This document shows, in pieces, positions 45,526 through 54,096 of a DNA stretch of 64,000 bases. Made by a program: the position numbers and the translations under genes. The DNA comes from Cytophaga sp. FL35 (GTDB lineage: Bacteria; Bacteroidota; Bacteroidia; Flavobacteriales; Flavobacteriaceae). The stretch's first letter is position 1. Every line of letters starts with the position of its first letter. The notes beneath the pieces are model-generated. The model ran no database searches, was not told where the DNA came from, and worked only from the letters and a program-made list of their open reading frames with translations. The stretch covers positions 184,534-248,533 of the forward strand of contig NZ_JACSOH010000006.1 in assembly GCF_014349235.1 (NCBI RefSeq), in the 5' to 3' direction.

Positions 45526-45879
45526 TTACTTGTTGATAAGGTCACTTAGGTACTCAATTAAATTCAATTGAAAAAGAGTTCCTTCCACAAGGTCCTCAAT
45601 TTCCTCCACCTCCTTCTGGTTCATGGCAAAAGAAACACTTTTATAAGGTGATTCTATCAAAATACTTCTGCAATTACTGTTGCTTGGGCATGGTGTACAT
45701 TGGGAAGAAAGCTTACTTGTTTTGATATTATTCGAAAAAATAACTAGTTGGGGAATACTAAGAAACAAGCCGGTATCCCTAAAAACAAGCTGTACCTTTT
45801 TCTGCTTTTCAGAATTAACATATTTCCATTGAAATGCTAGACCTAGATTGTTGCTATATATAAGGAGTATATCGTCCAT
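45526..45879 (-). CDS. Cysteine-cluster protein A, paralogue of 46084-46425
   Basis: A 117-residue cytoplasmic protein that aligns over its whole length with the divergent gene at 46084-46425. Shared blocks are LIYSNNLGLAF / LIYGNNYGAFY, QLVFRDTGLFLS / QLVVDTVGIFMS, a central Cys group and EEIEDLVEGTLFQLNLIEYL / EEMEDLVKGTQFILNMDETL. Here the Cys group is reduced (CTPCPSNSNC, Cys61, 64, 70). The family name is unknown to me (possibly related to DUF6686). The gene shares a promoter region with the structured RNA at 45961-46067. Confidence 0.75.
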   Translation of the reverse strand: MDDILLIYSNNLGLAFQWKYVNSEKQKKVQLVFRDTGLFLSIPQLVIFSNNIKTSKLSSQCTPCPSNSNCRSILIESPYKSVSFAMNQKEVEEIEDLVEGTLFQLNLIEYLSDLINK

Positions 45880-45907
45880 TGCGGATTTTTGAGATTAAAG
45901 GCTTATC

Positions 45908-45957
45908 CAAATTTAATAATTTTATTTAGATTGATTAAAAATAAGTATGTATCTTCG
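45908..45957. promoter_or_regulatory. Overlapping divergent promoters around one AT palindrome
   Basis: On the minus strand a perfect -7 box TAAATTTG lies at 45908-45915; on the plus strand TATCTTCG at 45950-45957. Between them TTATTT (45922-45927) and AAATAA (45939-45944) form a palindrome centred near 45933 that covers the -33 region of both promoters, each with a TTTA about 20-21 bases from its -7 box. A repressor bound here would block both directions. A Fur-like regulator is possible given the PepSY-TM gene, but not shown. Confidence 0.55.
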
Positions 45958-45960
45958 TTT

Positions 45961-46067
45961 TGTTATCCGAAGTCAATTTCTGATAACCCTACGGTTTTTC
46001 GTAGAACTAAATGTTTGAGTTAGTTTGGCCGGCAACCTTTTCTAGGTTGGGTTGCCGGCTTTTTTTA
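45961..46067 (+). ncRNA. Candidate structured leader or small RNA with four hairpins
   Basis: Four successive stem-loops can be folded. P1: GTTATC/GATAAC (45962-45987) extended by an inner GAA/TTC. P2: CTACG/CGTAG (45989-46004). P3: AACTAA/TTAGTT (46005-46025). P4: a perfect ten-pair GC-rich terminator (46028-46059) with a T run to 46066. The promoter's -7 box ends at 45957, so the start would fall near 45962-45964, the foot of P1. The terminator precedes the ATG of the next gene by 17 bases. It is either a ~105-nt sRNA or an attenuating leader. The Rfam Flavo-1 motif is one known flavobacterial RNA to compare; I cannot confirm a match. Confidence 0.55.
46028..46066 (+). terminator. Intrinsic terminator upstream of the Cys-cluster gene
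   Basis: GCCGGCAACC pairs perfectly with GGTTGCCGGC, followed by seven T residues. Its position before, not after, a coding gene is the reason to suspect attenuation or a separate small RNA. Confidence 0.85.
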
Positions 46068-46083
46068 AATCCAACAAAATTTC

Positions 46084-46425
46084 ATGGAACTTATATATGG
46101 AAACAATTATGGAGCCTTTTACAAAATTTTTGAGGCACCTAACAAAGAATGCAAATTGCAACTTGTGGTAGATACGGTGGGCATATTTATGTCAGCGTCT
46201 GATTTGGGCCATTTTCTAAGTGTCATTCAGGATTCAGATGCACCATGCCAATGCGCTACCTGCAAAGGCGGAAAATGTAATAAGATTTGGTGTAGTAACC
46301 CCTTGGTAGATATATGCCTAAAAGTTTCAGAGCCCATTTTGGAAGAAATGGAAGATTTGGTCAAGGGAACACAATTCATTTTAAACATGGATGAGACCTT
46401 AAAACAATATCGCATCAAGAATTAA
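46084..46425 (+). CDS. Cysteine-cluster protein B, 113 aa, unknown
   Basis: Cytoplasmic, no signal. The centre carries a dense cysteine set, CQCATCKGGKCNKIWC (Cys55, 57, 60, 65, 70) with further Cys23 and Cys78, suited to zinc or iron binding. The flanks match cysteine-cluster protein A (45526-45879). It starts 17 bases after a strong terminator, so expression probably depends on readthrough. The PepSY-TM gene follows after 58 bases on the same strand, suggesting a metal- or iron-related role; this is inference. Confidence 0.8.
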   Translation: MELIYGNNYGAFYKIFEAPNKECKLQLVVDTVGIFMSASDLGHFLSVIQDSDAPCQCATCKGGKCNKIWCSNPLVDICLKVSEPILEEMEDLVKGTQFILNMDETLKQYRIKN

Positions 46426-46483
46426 AATACAGTTGTTGTAAAAACCCCAATCTCGTATTATTCATAAGTTTTCTTTCATTTTA

Positions 46484-47647
46484 ATGGCAAAATTTTCTTT
46501 TAAAAAATCAATTCTTAAGCTTCATCAAATTTTAGGTTTGGTTACGGGAATAGTAGTTTTTATCGTGAGTATCACCGGTTGCTTATGGGTTTTTAAGGAT
46601 GAAATTGAATCTTTATATGTAGAGCCTTTTATCGTAGTGGAAAAGGATGGTGAAATGATTACCGCTACACAAGCACAAAATTTGGCAAAGGAAGTTTTTC
46701 CCAATAAACATGTTCATGGAACTATTTTTGGCCAACCAAATGAGGCTCTGGAAGTTATTTTTTATGAATTGGATCCTGAGTTTTATCAAAGCGTTTTTCT
46801 AAACCCTTATACTGGCGAGATTTTGGGCATCCAAGACCATTTTAGTGGCTTTTTTGCCTTTGTACTTAAAGGCCATGTTAGGCTCTGGTTGCCTGCAGAA
46901 ATTGGGGAACAAGTGGTTTCTATTTCTGTTTTCCTCTTTATGTTTATTCTGGTGTCCGGTCTAATTTTATGGTGGCCCAAGAAACGGAAGAATCTAAAAC
47001 AACGATTGAAATTCGATTGGAAAGCAACCACAAAATGGAAACGCAAAAACTTCGATTTACACTCTGTTTTGGGCTTCTATGTCTATATTCTAGGATTTAT
47101 ATTGGCCTTTACGGGTTCAATAATGGCTTTTAATTGGATGTACTCCTCCGTTTATAAGGGAATTGGGGGAGAGAAAACAGCCATGTTCTATATTCCTAAT
47201 AATAAAACTGAAAAAGACCTAGCCGAAACAAATGCTCCACCAATAGACCGTTTAATATCCCGATTGCGAAGAGAAGATCCTGCGGCACTCAATTATGAAA
47301 TTCATTATCCCTATGCAGACAGCGTTAGTATTTATGTTGAGGTAGCAAAAACGGACGGATTATACTACGAAAACGACTATCGCTATTTTGATCAGACCAC
47401 ATTAGAGGAAATTGAAACTGAAGGTATTTATGGCAAATACGGGGATGCCAAATTAGCAGATAAGCTTATCCGTATGAATTACGACATTCACGTAGGTGCT
47501 ATTGGTGGGATATTTGGAAAAATAATAGCTTTTTTAAGTAGCTTGGTGGTAGCCTCTTTACCGGTTACGGGCATTTTACTGTGGTATGGTAGAAAATATA
47601 AAAGGAAAAACCCAGTGAGTTCACGCCTTTCTTCAAGGGTTTCCTAG
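46484..47647 (+). CDS. PepSY-associated transmembrane protein (iron-uptake/reductase type)
   Basis: A 387-residue inner-membrane protein with four hydrophobic helices: LHQILGLVTGIVVFIVSITG, VSISVFLFMFILVSGLILWW, VLGFYVYILGFILAFTGSIM and IIAFLSSLVVASLPVTGILL. Periplasmic PepSY-like loops lie between. Histidines in helices (KLHQILG, GHVRLW, DLHSVLGF, YDIHVG) could bind haem. The family (PepSY_TM, PiuB/FpvG-like) often reduces ferric siderophores or accompanies iron uptake. It sits downstream of the Cys-cluster gene. Confidence 0.9.
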   Translation: MAKFSFKKSILKLHQILGLVTGIVVFIVSITGCLWVFKDEIESLYVEPFIVVEKDGEMITATQAQNLAKEVFPNKHVHGTIFGQPNEALEVIFYELDPEFYQSVFLNPYTGEILGIQDHFSGFFAFVLKGHVRLWLPAEIGEQVVSISVFLFMFILVSGLILWWPKKRKNLKQRLKFDWKATTKWKRKNFDLHSVLGFYVYILGFILAFTGSIMAFNWMYSSVYKGIGGEKTAMFYIPNNKTEKDLAETNAPPIDRLISRLRREDPAALNYEIHYPYADSVSIYVEVAKTDGLYYENDYRYFDQTTLEEIETEGIYGKYGDAKLADKLIRMNYDIHVGAIGGIFGKIIAFLSSLVVASLPVTGILLWYGRKYKRKNPVSSRLSSRVS

Positions 47648-47797
47648 TACTAAATAGGTGTTTTTATAAGTACCTTTTCGAATATTTTTGATGGAAAATA
47701 TGACAATTAAATAGAAAGGTTTCCAGTTAAATTTCACAACGGTTTTAGCATATAACAACCGGGACGGTATTCGGGCCACAAAACCAATAAAATTCAT

Positions 47798-47805
47798 TAC
47801 ATTTG
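47798..47805 (+). promoter_or_regulatory. -7 box of guaB
   Basis: A perfect TACATTTG lies 24 bases before the guaB ATG (47830); no obvious -33 element. Confidence 0.55.
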
Positions 47806-47829
47806 CACGCAATTAAATCTTTAATTGCT

Positions 47830-49302
47830 ATGGAAGCCCACCTTAACAAAATACTAGGAGAAGGTCTAACGTATGATGACGTACTCCTCGTTCCAGCTTA
47901 TTCTGAAGTACTTCCCAGAGAAGTAAATATTCAAACTAAATTCACTCGTAATATTACTATTAACGTACCGGTAGTTTCCGCTGCTATGGATACCGTTACG
48001 GAATCTAGAATGGCAATTGCCATGGCGCAGGAAGGTGGTATAGGTGTGCTTCATAAGAATATGACCATAGACCAACAAGCGGTTAAAGTACGTAAGGTAA
48101 AACGTGCGGAAAGTGGGATGATTCTAGACCCTGTAACCTTGCCCCTAAACTCCAAGGTTAGGGATGCCAAAGCGAGCATGAAAGAGTTTAGTATTGGTGG
48201 TATTCCAATTGTGGATGAGGAAAATAAGCTTTTGGGTATCGTAACCAATAGGGACTTAAGATTTGAAAAAAATAATGACAGGCCCATCTCGGAGGTAATG
48301 ACCTCTGAAAGCCTTGTTACAGTAGGTAGGGAGACCTCCTTGGAGCAAGCTGAAGATATTTTACAGGAAAACAAGATTGAAAAACTTCCTGTGGTTGATG
48401 AAAATTATAAGTTGATCGGGCTTATTACTTTTAGGGATATTACAAAACTTACCCTTAAACCAATTGCCAATAAAGATGAATTTGGTCGTTTACGTGTGGC
48501 AGCTGCCATCGGTGTAACACCAGATGCCATAGATAGGGCAGAAGCTTTGGTAGAAGCCGGGGTAGATGCTGTGGTAATTGATACCGCTCATGGACATACA
48601 AGAGGTGTTGTTTCCGTTTTAAAAGAGGTAAAGGCCAAATTTCCAAATTTGGAAGTAATAGTTGGAAATATTGCCACTGCCGAAGCGGCCAAATATTTGG
48701 TGGAAGCAGGCGCAGATGCGGTTAAAGTTGGTATTGGACCCGGCTCCATTTGTACCACTCGAGTAGTTGCCGGGGTTGGTTTTCCTCAGTTTTCGGCGGT
48801 TTTGGAAGTTGCTGCCGCCATCAAAGGTTCGGGAGTACCGGTCATTGCAGATGGAGGTATCCGTTATACGGGAGATATCCCTAAGGCAATCGCTGCAGGG
48901 GCAGATACGGTAATGTTAGGTAGTCTTTTAGCGGGAACCAAAGAATCTCCGGGGGAGACCATCATTTATGAAGGTCGTAAGTTCAAATCCTATAGAGGAA
49001 TGGGCTCCGTTGAGGCCATGAAAGAAGGTAGTAAAGATCGTTATTTCCAGGATGTGGAAGATGATATTAAAAAATTGGTACCGGAAGGTATTGTAGGTCG
49101 TGTTCCCTATAAAGGAGAACTGTATGAAAGTATCCATCAGTTTGTAGGTGGTCTACGTGCGGGTATGGGCTACTGTGGAGCTAAGGATATTAATTCCCTT
49201 AAGGAGAACGGTCGCTTTGTAAAAATAACTTCAAGTGGTATCAATGAAAGTCATCCACATGACGTTACCATCACCAAAGAGTCTCCAAATTATAGTAGGT
49301 AG
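47830..49302 (+). CDS. guaB: Inosine-5'-monophosphate dehydrogenase
   Basis: ATG 47830 ([20 protein letters not shown]) gives 490 residues; the TTG at 47803 lies over the promoter and is rejected. It has a TIM barrel with an inserted CBS pair (about 100-210; [14 protein letters not shown]). The catalytic Cys308 lies in [11 protein letters not shown], and the IMP and flap motifs [27 protein letters not shown] and [10 protein letters not shown] are intact. It makes XMP from IMP with NAD, the committed step to GTP. Monocistronic. Confidence 0.98.
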   Translation: MEAHLNKILGEGLTYDDVLLVPAYSEVLPREVNIQTKFTRNITINVPVVSAAMDTVTESRMAIAMAQEGGIGVLHKNMTIDQQAVKVRKVKRAESGMILDPVTLPLNSKVRDAKASMKEFSIGGIPIVDEENKLLGIVTNRDLRFEKNNDRPISEVMTSESLVTVGRETSLEQAEDILQENKIEKLPVVDENYKLIGLITFRDITKLTLKPIANKDEFGRLRVAAAIGVTPDAIDRAEALVEAGVDAVVIDTAHGHTRGVVSVLKEVKAKFPNLEVIVGNIATAEAAKYLVEAGADAVKVGIGPGSICTTRVVAGVGFPQFSAVLEVAAAIKGSGVPVIADGGIRYTGDIPKAIAAGADTVMLGSLLAGTKESPGETIIYEGRKFKSYRGMGSVEAMKEGSKDRYFQDVEDDIKKLVPEGIVGRVPYKGELYESIHQFVGGLRAGMGYCGAKDINSLKENGRFVKITSSGINESHPHDVTITKESPNYSR

Positions 49303-49369
49303 ACACTTATCTTTTCGGGAAAAAGAACAATTTTTTCATGTTATATCTGTTTAGATTAAAAAATACAAT

Positions 49370-49801
49370 ATGAAAAAATGGAGTTTTTTGTTTCTATTGA
49401 CGTTAATAGGTTTATCCTGTTCGGATAATGACGATGAAATAAATCCAGAGAATCCAAGGTTGATCGGAACTTGGTTATTGGTGGAGCAATATGCCGATCC
49501 AGGGGACGGAAGTGGAGAATACCAAAAAGTTGATAGCGAAAAGGCGATTGAATTTTTGGAAGAAGGAATCTTTAAATCCAATGGTGAGCTTTGTGATTTA
49601 AATTCAGAAGCCGGTGACAACACTGCTGGAACGTATGTGATGAACGACACCATTATCTCCCAATTCTCTTCTGAAAATTATTTAATACCGGATGGTTGTA
49701 ATACAGAAGATTTTAAAATCTACTACCATCTAGAGGAAGGTTCGCTTGTTCTTTCGTATCCTTGTATTGAAGGATGTGGACAGAAATACTTAAAAAAATA
49801 G
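49370..49801 (+). CDS. Lipocalin-like lipoprotein, unknown
   Basis: A 143-residue protein with a lipoprotein signal (MKKWSFLFLLTLIGLSCS). The mature part starts acidic (DNDDEINPENP), then LIGTWLLVEQYADPGDGSGEY, EKAIEFLEEGIFKSNGELCD and a final YHLEEGSLVLSYPCIEGCGQ. GTWLLVE followed by short strands is the usual lipocalin-like lipoprotein start in this phylum. Four cysteines near the end may form disulphides. Function unknown. It ends at a terminator shared with the opposing gene. Confidence 0.8.
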   Translation: MKKWSFLFLLTLIGLSCSDNDDEINPENPRLIGTWLLVEQYADPGDGSGEYQKVDSEKAIEFLEEGIFKSNGELCDLNSEAGDNTAGTYVMNDTIISQFSSENYLIPDGCNTEDFKIYYHLEEGSLVLSYPCIEGCGQKYLKK

Positions 49802-49805
49802 CATA

Positions 49806-49838
49806 AAAAAACCCCGACTTTTAAGTTGGGGTTTCTTT
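49806..49838. terminator. Bidirectional terminator
   Basis: AACCCCGACTT pairs with AAGTTGGGGTT (one G-T pair), with A and T runs on the flanks; it touches the stop codon of the minus-strand thioredoxin gene. Confidence 0.85.
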
Positions 49839-50369
49839 TTATTTACCTTGGCCCGAGTAGGAGGACCAATCTTTTTCTTTATAAATATTGTCCCCAAAAT
49901 ATTTGGCGATGGCCAAAAAGGGTTCTGGTTTCTGGTATCCCGGTACTGGGCTAAGCATGTTCATTTCCTCATCCAAAAAGATGGTAGTAGGATAGCTTAA
50001 CCTTCCTTGTAAAAGGGCCGCAGCAAATTCATGATAGCCTTTTCTTCCTTGCGGAACAAACTTATAAGTCTTTCCTTTAAATTCAATGGGGTCTTTGCCT
50101 TCGCCATCTAATTTTACCATATAGAAGTTTTTGGCCATGTATTCAGCTACTTCCGGGTCCTGGAAGGTATCCTTATCCATTTTCTTGCACCATCCGCACC
50201 AATCGGTATAGACATCTACAAAAATCTTTTTAGGATTTTCATCGGTACTGGCCAATTCGGCGGCTTGGTCCCAAGAGAGCCATTCCACTTCCTGCGCGTA
50301 AGTGGTAAAGGAAGCTGAAAACAAGGTTAAGAAACCTAAGAGCAAACTTCTGGTAAAAGCAATTTTCAT
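49839..50369 (-). CDS. Exported thioredoxin-family protein
   Basis: ATG 50369 gives 176 residues with a signal peptide (MKIAFTRSLLLGFLTLFSAS, cut near TYAQ); the longer frame to 50471 overlaps the lysA 3' end and lacks a leader. The thioredoxin-like domain has FVDVYTDWCGWCKKMDKDTF (CxxC), the cis-Pro region GRLSYPTTIFLDEE and a helical end. Probable periplasmic disulphide reductase. It lies 67 bases downstream of lysA on the same strand. Confidence 0.9.
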   Translation of the reverse strand: MKIAFTRSLLLGFLTLFSASFTTYAQEVEWLSWDQAAELASTDENPKKIFVDVYTDWCGWCKKMDKDTFQDPEVAEYMAKNFYMVKLDGEGKDPIEFKGKTYKFVPQGRKGYHEFAAALLQGRLSYPTTIFLDEEMNMLSPVPGYQKPEPFLAIAKYFGDNIYKEKDWSSYSGQGK

Positions 50370-50436
50370 TCTTATGGAATTTACATAGTTGGTTAGTCCA
50401 ACAATTATACCAAAGCTAACGAAAAATTGGGCCTTT

Positions 50437-51678
50437 TTATTTTGCTTCTGCCTTGGCCTTTTTTGGTGCAAATAAATCCTTTACATCTACCTGTAGTTTA
50501 ATAAGGTCGTCAAAAGATTCCCTTTCTCGAATTAAGATGGCCTTTCCTTCATGCCAAAGCACTTCTGGTGGTCTAAAGCGTGAGTTATAATTACTCGCCA
50601 TGGTAAAGCAGTACGCACCGGCGTTTTTAAAGCATAGAATATCGCCTTCAGAAATTTCGTTGATACGTCGGTTACTTGCAAAGGTATCCGTTTCACAAAT
50701 GTATCCTACTACAGAATAATAGCGTTCACGCCCTTCAGGATTTGAAATATTTATAATTCTATGGGATGCACCGTACAACATTGGTCTAATAAGGTGGTTA
50801 AAACCTGTATCTATACTGGCAAAAACCGTAGAAGTAGTTTGTTTAACAACATTTACTTTGGCCAGAAAGTTACCTGCTTCACTTACCAAGAACTTACCGG
50901 GTTCAAATGCCAAAGTCAACTCTTTGCCATATTCTTTACAAAACTCATTAAAGCGTGACCCAAGTTTTTTGCCCAACTCCTCCACATTTGTTTCTATATC
51001 GCCCTCTTTATACGGAACCTTAAAACCACTACCAAAATCTATAAACTCAAGATTTTTAAAGTTTTTGGCGGTTTCAAAAAGGATTTCAGAAGCATAAAGA
51101 AATACATCAATATCCAAAATATCACTTCCGGTATGCATATGAATACCGTTAATATTCATTTTAGTGATTTCGACAATTCGCAATAAGTGCGGTATTTGAT
51201 GTATGCTGATGCCGAATTTACTGTCTATGTGACCTACGGAAATTTTGGAGTTTCCACCTGCCATTACGTGCGGGTTGATGCGAATACATACAGGAATATC
51301 TGGATGCTTGCTACCAAACTGCTCCAAAATGGATAGGTTGTCTATATTGATACGTACACCCAACTTGGCGGCTTCCTCAATTTCTTCCAAGGAAACCCCG
51401 TTTGGTGTAAATATAATGGACTCCGGTTTAAAGCCGGCCATTAAGCCTAATTGCACCTCTTGAATCGAAACCGTATCCAATCCGCTTCCTAAACTGTTCA
51501 TCAGTTTAAGAATAGCGATATTTGAAAGGGCCTTGGCTGCGTAGTTTAGTTTTAACTTTTTAACAGTGCTAAAAGCATTGGTAAGTCTGTTAAATTGCGA
51601 AATGATTTTTTCTGAATCATAAACGTAAACAGGATCGCCATAAGTCTTGGCTATTTTAAGCAAATCGGCATTATTCAT
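50437..51678 (-). CDS. lysA: Diaminopimelate decarboxylase
   Basis: A 413-residue fold-type III PLP decarboxylase. Lys49 in LNYAAKALSN is the PLP lysine; GIHMHTGSDI, FIDFGSGFKVPY, FEPGKFLVSEAG and the C-terminal CETDTFASNR and GAYCFTMASNYNSR are the substrate and PLP motifs. It makes L-lysine from meso-DAP in the last step. The last 20 residues are Lys/Ala-rich, which is unusual but benign. A -7 box lies at 51697-51704. Confidence 0.97.
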   Translation of the reverse strand: MNNADLLKIAKTYGDPVYVYDSEKIISQFNRLTNAFSTVKKLKLNYAAKALSNIAILKLMNSLGSGLDTVSIQEVQLGLMAGFKPESIIFTPNGVSLEEIEEAAKLGVRINIDNLSILEQFGSKHPDIPVCIRINPHVMAGGNSKISVGHIDSKFGISIHQIPHLLRIVEITKMNINGIHMHTGSDILDIDVFLYASEILFETAKNFKNLEFIDFGSGFKVPYKEGDIETNVEELGKKLGSRFNEFCKEYGKELTLAFEPGKFLVSEAGNFLAKVNVVKQTTSTVFASIDTGFNHLIRPMLYGASHRIINISNPEGRERYYSVVGYICETDTFASNRRINEISEGDILCFKNAGAYCFTMASNYNSRFRPPEVLWHEGKAILIRERESFDDLIKLQVDVKDLFAPKKAKAEAK

Positions 51679-51696
51679 AGTCCTTTAAGTTTTGCG

Positions 51697-51704
51697 CAAA
51701 ACTA
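51697..51704 (-). promoter_or_regulatory. -7 box of lysA
   Basis: A perfect TAGTTTTG on the minus strand, 18 bases before the ATG. Confidence 0.5.
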
Positions 51705-51844
51705 ACGTGTTCAAATGATATGGGCAAGAAAACAAAGACAGGTTTTAAAAATAAAACATAATGTTACAAATAAAACAATTCTAAAGATGTTCTTTTTTGC
51801 CTAACCTTAAATTCAGTTGTATTTTTACCTTAAATACACCTAAA

Positions 51845-52483
51845 ATGAGACTTCCATTTTTTCCTTTACAATCTATTTTTTTTCCAGGTGAAACGGTTCC
51901 GCTTCACATCTTTGAAGATCGTTACAAGCAGTTGATAAAGGATTGTAGGGGTGAGGCCATTACCTTTGGTATTCCAGTTTTTATAGACAATAAAATGGTC
52001 TACGGTACAGAGGTACAACTGGTTGAAATTGTAAATACTTATGACGGGGGCGAGATGGATGTTACCTGTATAGCGCGCCAAGCCTTTAAAATCCTAAGTT
52101 TTGACAATAAAATGGATGGAAAGCTCTATGCTGGTGGTGAAGTTGATTTTATTGAAAATATCAATGATACCAATCTAGAGCAAAGAAATAAGGTTTTGAA
52201 TAAGATATATGAGCTGTACGATATTATGGAAGTGCCCTACGACCGTATGCCCGTAGAGAAGTTTCATAGTTATGTGCTGATCCACAAAATGGGCCTGTCT
52301 TTCGATCAAGAATATGAGCTTTTGCAAATGTCCAGTGAATCAAAACGTTTGGATTATATCTATGAACATTTGCTTTCTACTATTGCAGTGTTGACCGAGG
52401 TAGACCGTACAAAAAAGACCATAAAGATGAATGGGGATTTTAGAAACTTTGACCCCTTGGACTTCAAGGACTTTACTATGTAA
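51845..52483 (+). CDS. LON peptidase substrate-binding domain protein
   Basis: ATG 51845 gives 212 residues beginning MRLPFFPLQSIFFPGETVPL, the canonical start of a LON-N (PUA-like) domain, followed by HIFEDRYKQLIKDC and MDVTCIARQAFKILSF. No AAA+ or protease domain is present, so it is a stand-alone substrate-binding module of unknown partner. The upstream extension to 51797 is not needed. Confidence 0.92.
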   Translation: MRLPFFPLQSIFFPGETVPLHIFEDRYKQLIKDCRGEAITFGIPVFIDNKMVYGTEVQLVEIVNTYDGGEMDVTCIARQAFKILSFDNKMDGKLYAGGEVDFIENINDTNLEQRNKVLNKIYELYDIMEVPYDRMPVEKFHSYVLIHKMGLSFDQEYELLQMSSESKRLDYIYEHLLSTIAVLTEVDRTKKTIKMNGDFRNFDPLDFKDFTM

Positions 52484-52577
52484 GCTGTAATTAAAATGCC
52501 TATCTTATAATTTATAATGTGATAATAAACCAAAGCGTTCCTTTCTGAAGCATTTTTTTGGAATTTGCTGCCTCTAA

Positions 52578-52610
52578 ATTGTAAAAAGACCGTACAGTTA
52601 CCTATTTTTG
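52578..52610 (+). promoter_or_regulatory. sucC promoter
   Basis: ATTG at 52578-52581, a 21-base spacer and a perfect -7 box TATTTTTG at 52603-52610, 31 bases before the ATG. Confidence 0.6.
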
Positions 52611-52641
52611 TTGCTAAACGTAAAAATTAGACCCTTAACAT

Positions 52642-53835
52642 ATGAATCTTCACGAGTACCAAGGAAAAGAAATTTTGGCCAGTTTTGGAGTACGCATTCA
52701 GCGTGGCATAGTGGCCCACAACGCAAAAGAAGCTGTAGAGGCCGCAAAACAATTGACTGCTGAAACCGGAACAGGCTGGCACGTAATTAAAGCCCAGGTT
52801 CATGCTGGTGGTAGAGGAAAAGGTGGAGGTGTTAAATTAGCCAAAAACCTTAAAGAGGTAGAAGAACTGGCAGGTGATATCATAGGAATGAACCTTATAA
52901 CGCCACAAACTTCTGCCGAAGGTAAAAAAGTTCATAAAGTTTTGGTTGCCGAAGATGTTTATTATCCTGGCGATAGCGAAACAAGTGAATTCTATATGTC
53001 CGTTCTATTGAACAGGGGAACTGGTAGAAATATGATTATGTATTCTACAGAAGGCGGTATGGATATTGAAGAAGTGGCGGAAAAAACGCCTCATTTGATC
53101 TTCACCGAGGAAATTGACCCCGCAACGGGCTTAATGCCGTTTCAGGCTAGAAAGATTGCGTTCAATTTAGGCCTTTCAGGAACTGCTTTTAAAGAAATGA
53201 CCAAATTTGTTTCCGCTCTTTACAAGGCCTATGTGGAAAGTGATTCCAGCATGTTTGAAATCAACCCGGTTTTAAAGACTTCGGATGATAAGATTATGGC
53301 TGTTGATGCCAAGGTATCCATAGATGACAATGCTCTATTTAGAAGAAAGCCCTATGCTGAAATGCGTGATTTACGCGAGGAGAACCCAATAGAGGTGGAA
53401 GCAAGGGAAGTTGGTCTCAACTATGTGGACCTTGACGGAAACGTGGGTTGTATGGTTAATGGAGCCGGATTGGCCATGGCCACTATGGATTTAATTAAAA
53501 TGGCTGGAGGGGAACCTGCAAACTTTTTGGATGTTGGTGGTACTGCAGATGCCAAACGAGTTGAAGAAGCCTTTAGAATTATATTAAAAGATCCTGAGGT
53601 CAAAGCTATACTCATTAATATATTTGGTGGTATTGTGCGCTGTGATAGAGTTGCCCAGGGAGTGGTAGATGCCTATAAAAATATGGGCGATGCGATAAAG
53701 GTTCCAATTATTGTTCGTTTGCAAGGAACGAATGCAGAATTGGCCAAGGAAATTATTGATAATTCCGGTTTGGCAGTTCACTCCGCAGTTCAGTTTCAAG
53801 AAGCAGCGGATAAAGTAAAAGAAGTGCTAGCTTAA
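52642..53835 (+). CDS. sucC: Succinate-CoA ligase beta subunit
   Basis: A 397-residue subunit of the TCA enzyme that makes ATP or GTP from succinyl-CoA. An ATP-grasp domain starts MNLHEYQGKEILASFGV, with KAQVHAGGRGKGGGVKLA; FEINPVLKTSDDKIMAVDAK carries metal-binding residues, and the C-terminal ligase domain includes GGTADAKRVEEAFRI and INIFGGIVRCDRVAQG. The alpha subunit gene (sucD) is not adjacent. It has its own promoter and terminator. Confidence 0.98.
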   Translation: MNLHEYQGKEILASFGVRIQRGIVAHNAKEAVEAAKQLTAETGTGWHVIKAQVHAGGRGKGGGVKLAKNLKEVEELAGDIIGMNLITPQTSAEGKKVHKVLVAEDVYYPGDSETSEFYMSVLLNRGTGRNMIMYSTEGGMDIEEVAEKTPHLIFTEEIDPATGLMPFQARKIAFNLGLSGTAFKEMTKFVSALYKAYVESDSSMFEINPVLKTSDDKIMAVDAKVSIDDNALFRRKPYAEMRDLREENPIEVEAREVGLNYVDLDGNVGCMVNGAGLAMATMDLIKMAGGEPANFLDVGGTADAKRVEEAFRIILKDPEVKAILINIFGGIVRCDRVAQGVVDAYKNMGDAIKVPIIVRLQGTNAELAKEIIDNSGLAVHSAVQFQEAADKVKEVLA

Positions 53836-53856
53836 CTATTTTAAAATAGACTTGAA

Positions 53857-53884
53857 AAAGGGAGGCATTTGCCTCCCTTTTTTT
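53857..53884 (+). terminator. Terminator of sucC
   Basis: AAAGGGAGGCA pairs with TGCCTCCCTTT; T run follows. Confidence 0.93.
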
Positions 53885-54096
53885 GTTTGGTCCCTTTATT
53901 TTTTGAATTTTAAAATTTCAACGAAAACGTTAAGGTAGGATTTTGTAAAAAAAACTGACGAATCATTAGATTTTTAAGTAAAATTCAATTATTCTTATTT
54001 TGGTGTGTTAAAATTTGGTAAATCAGCAATTTACGTCCTTTAAATTATATTATCTTTACATAGAATTAGTTGAAACCAAATAAAAGTTTACCACAA

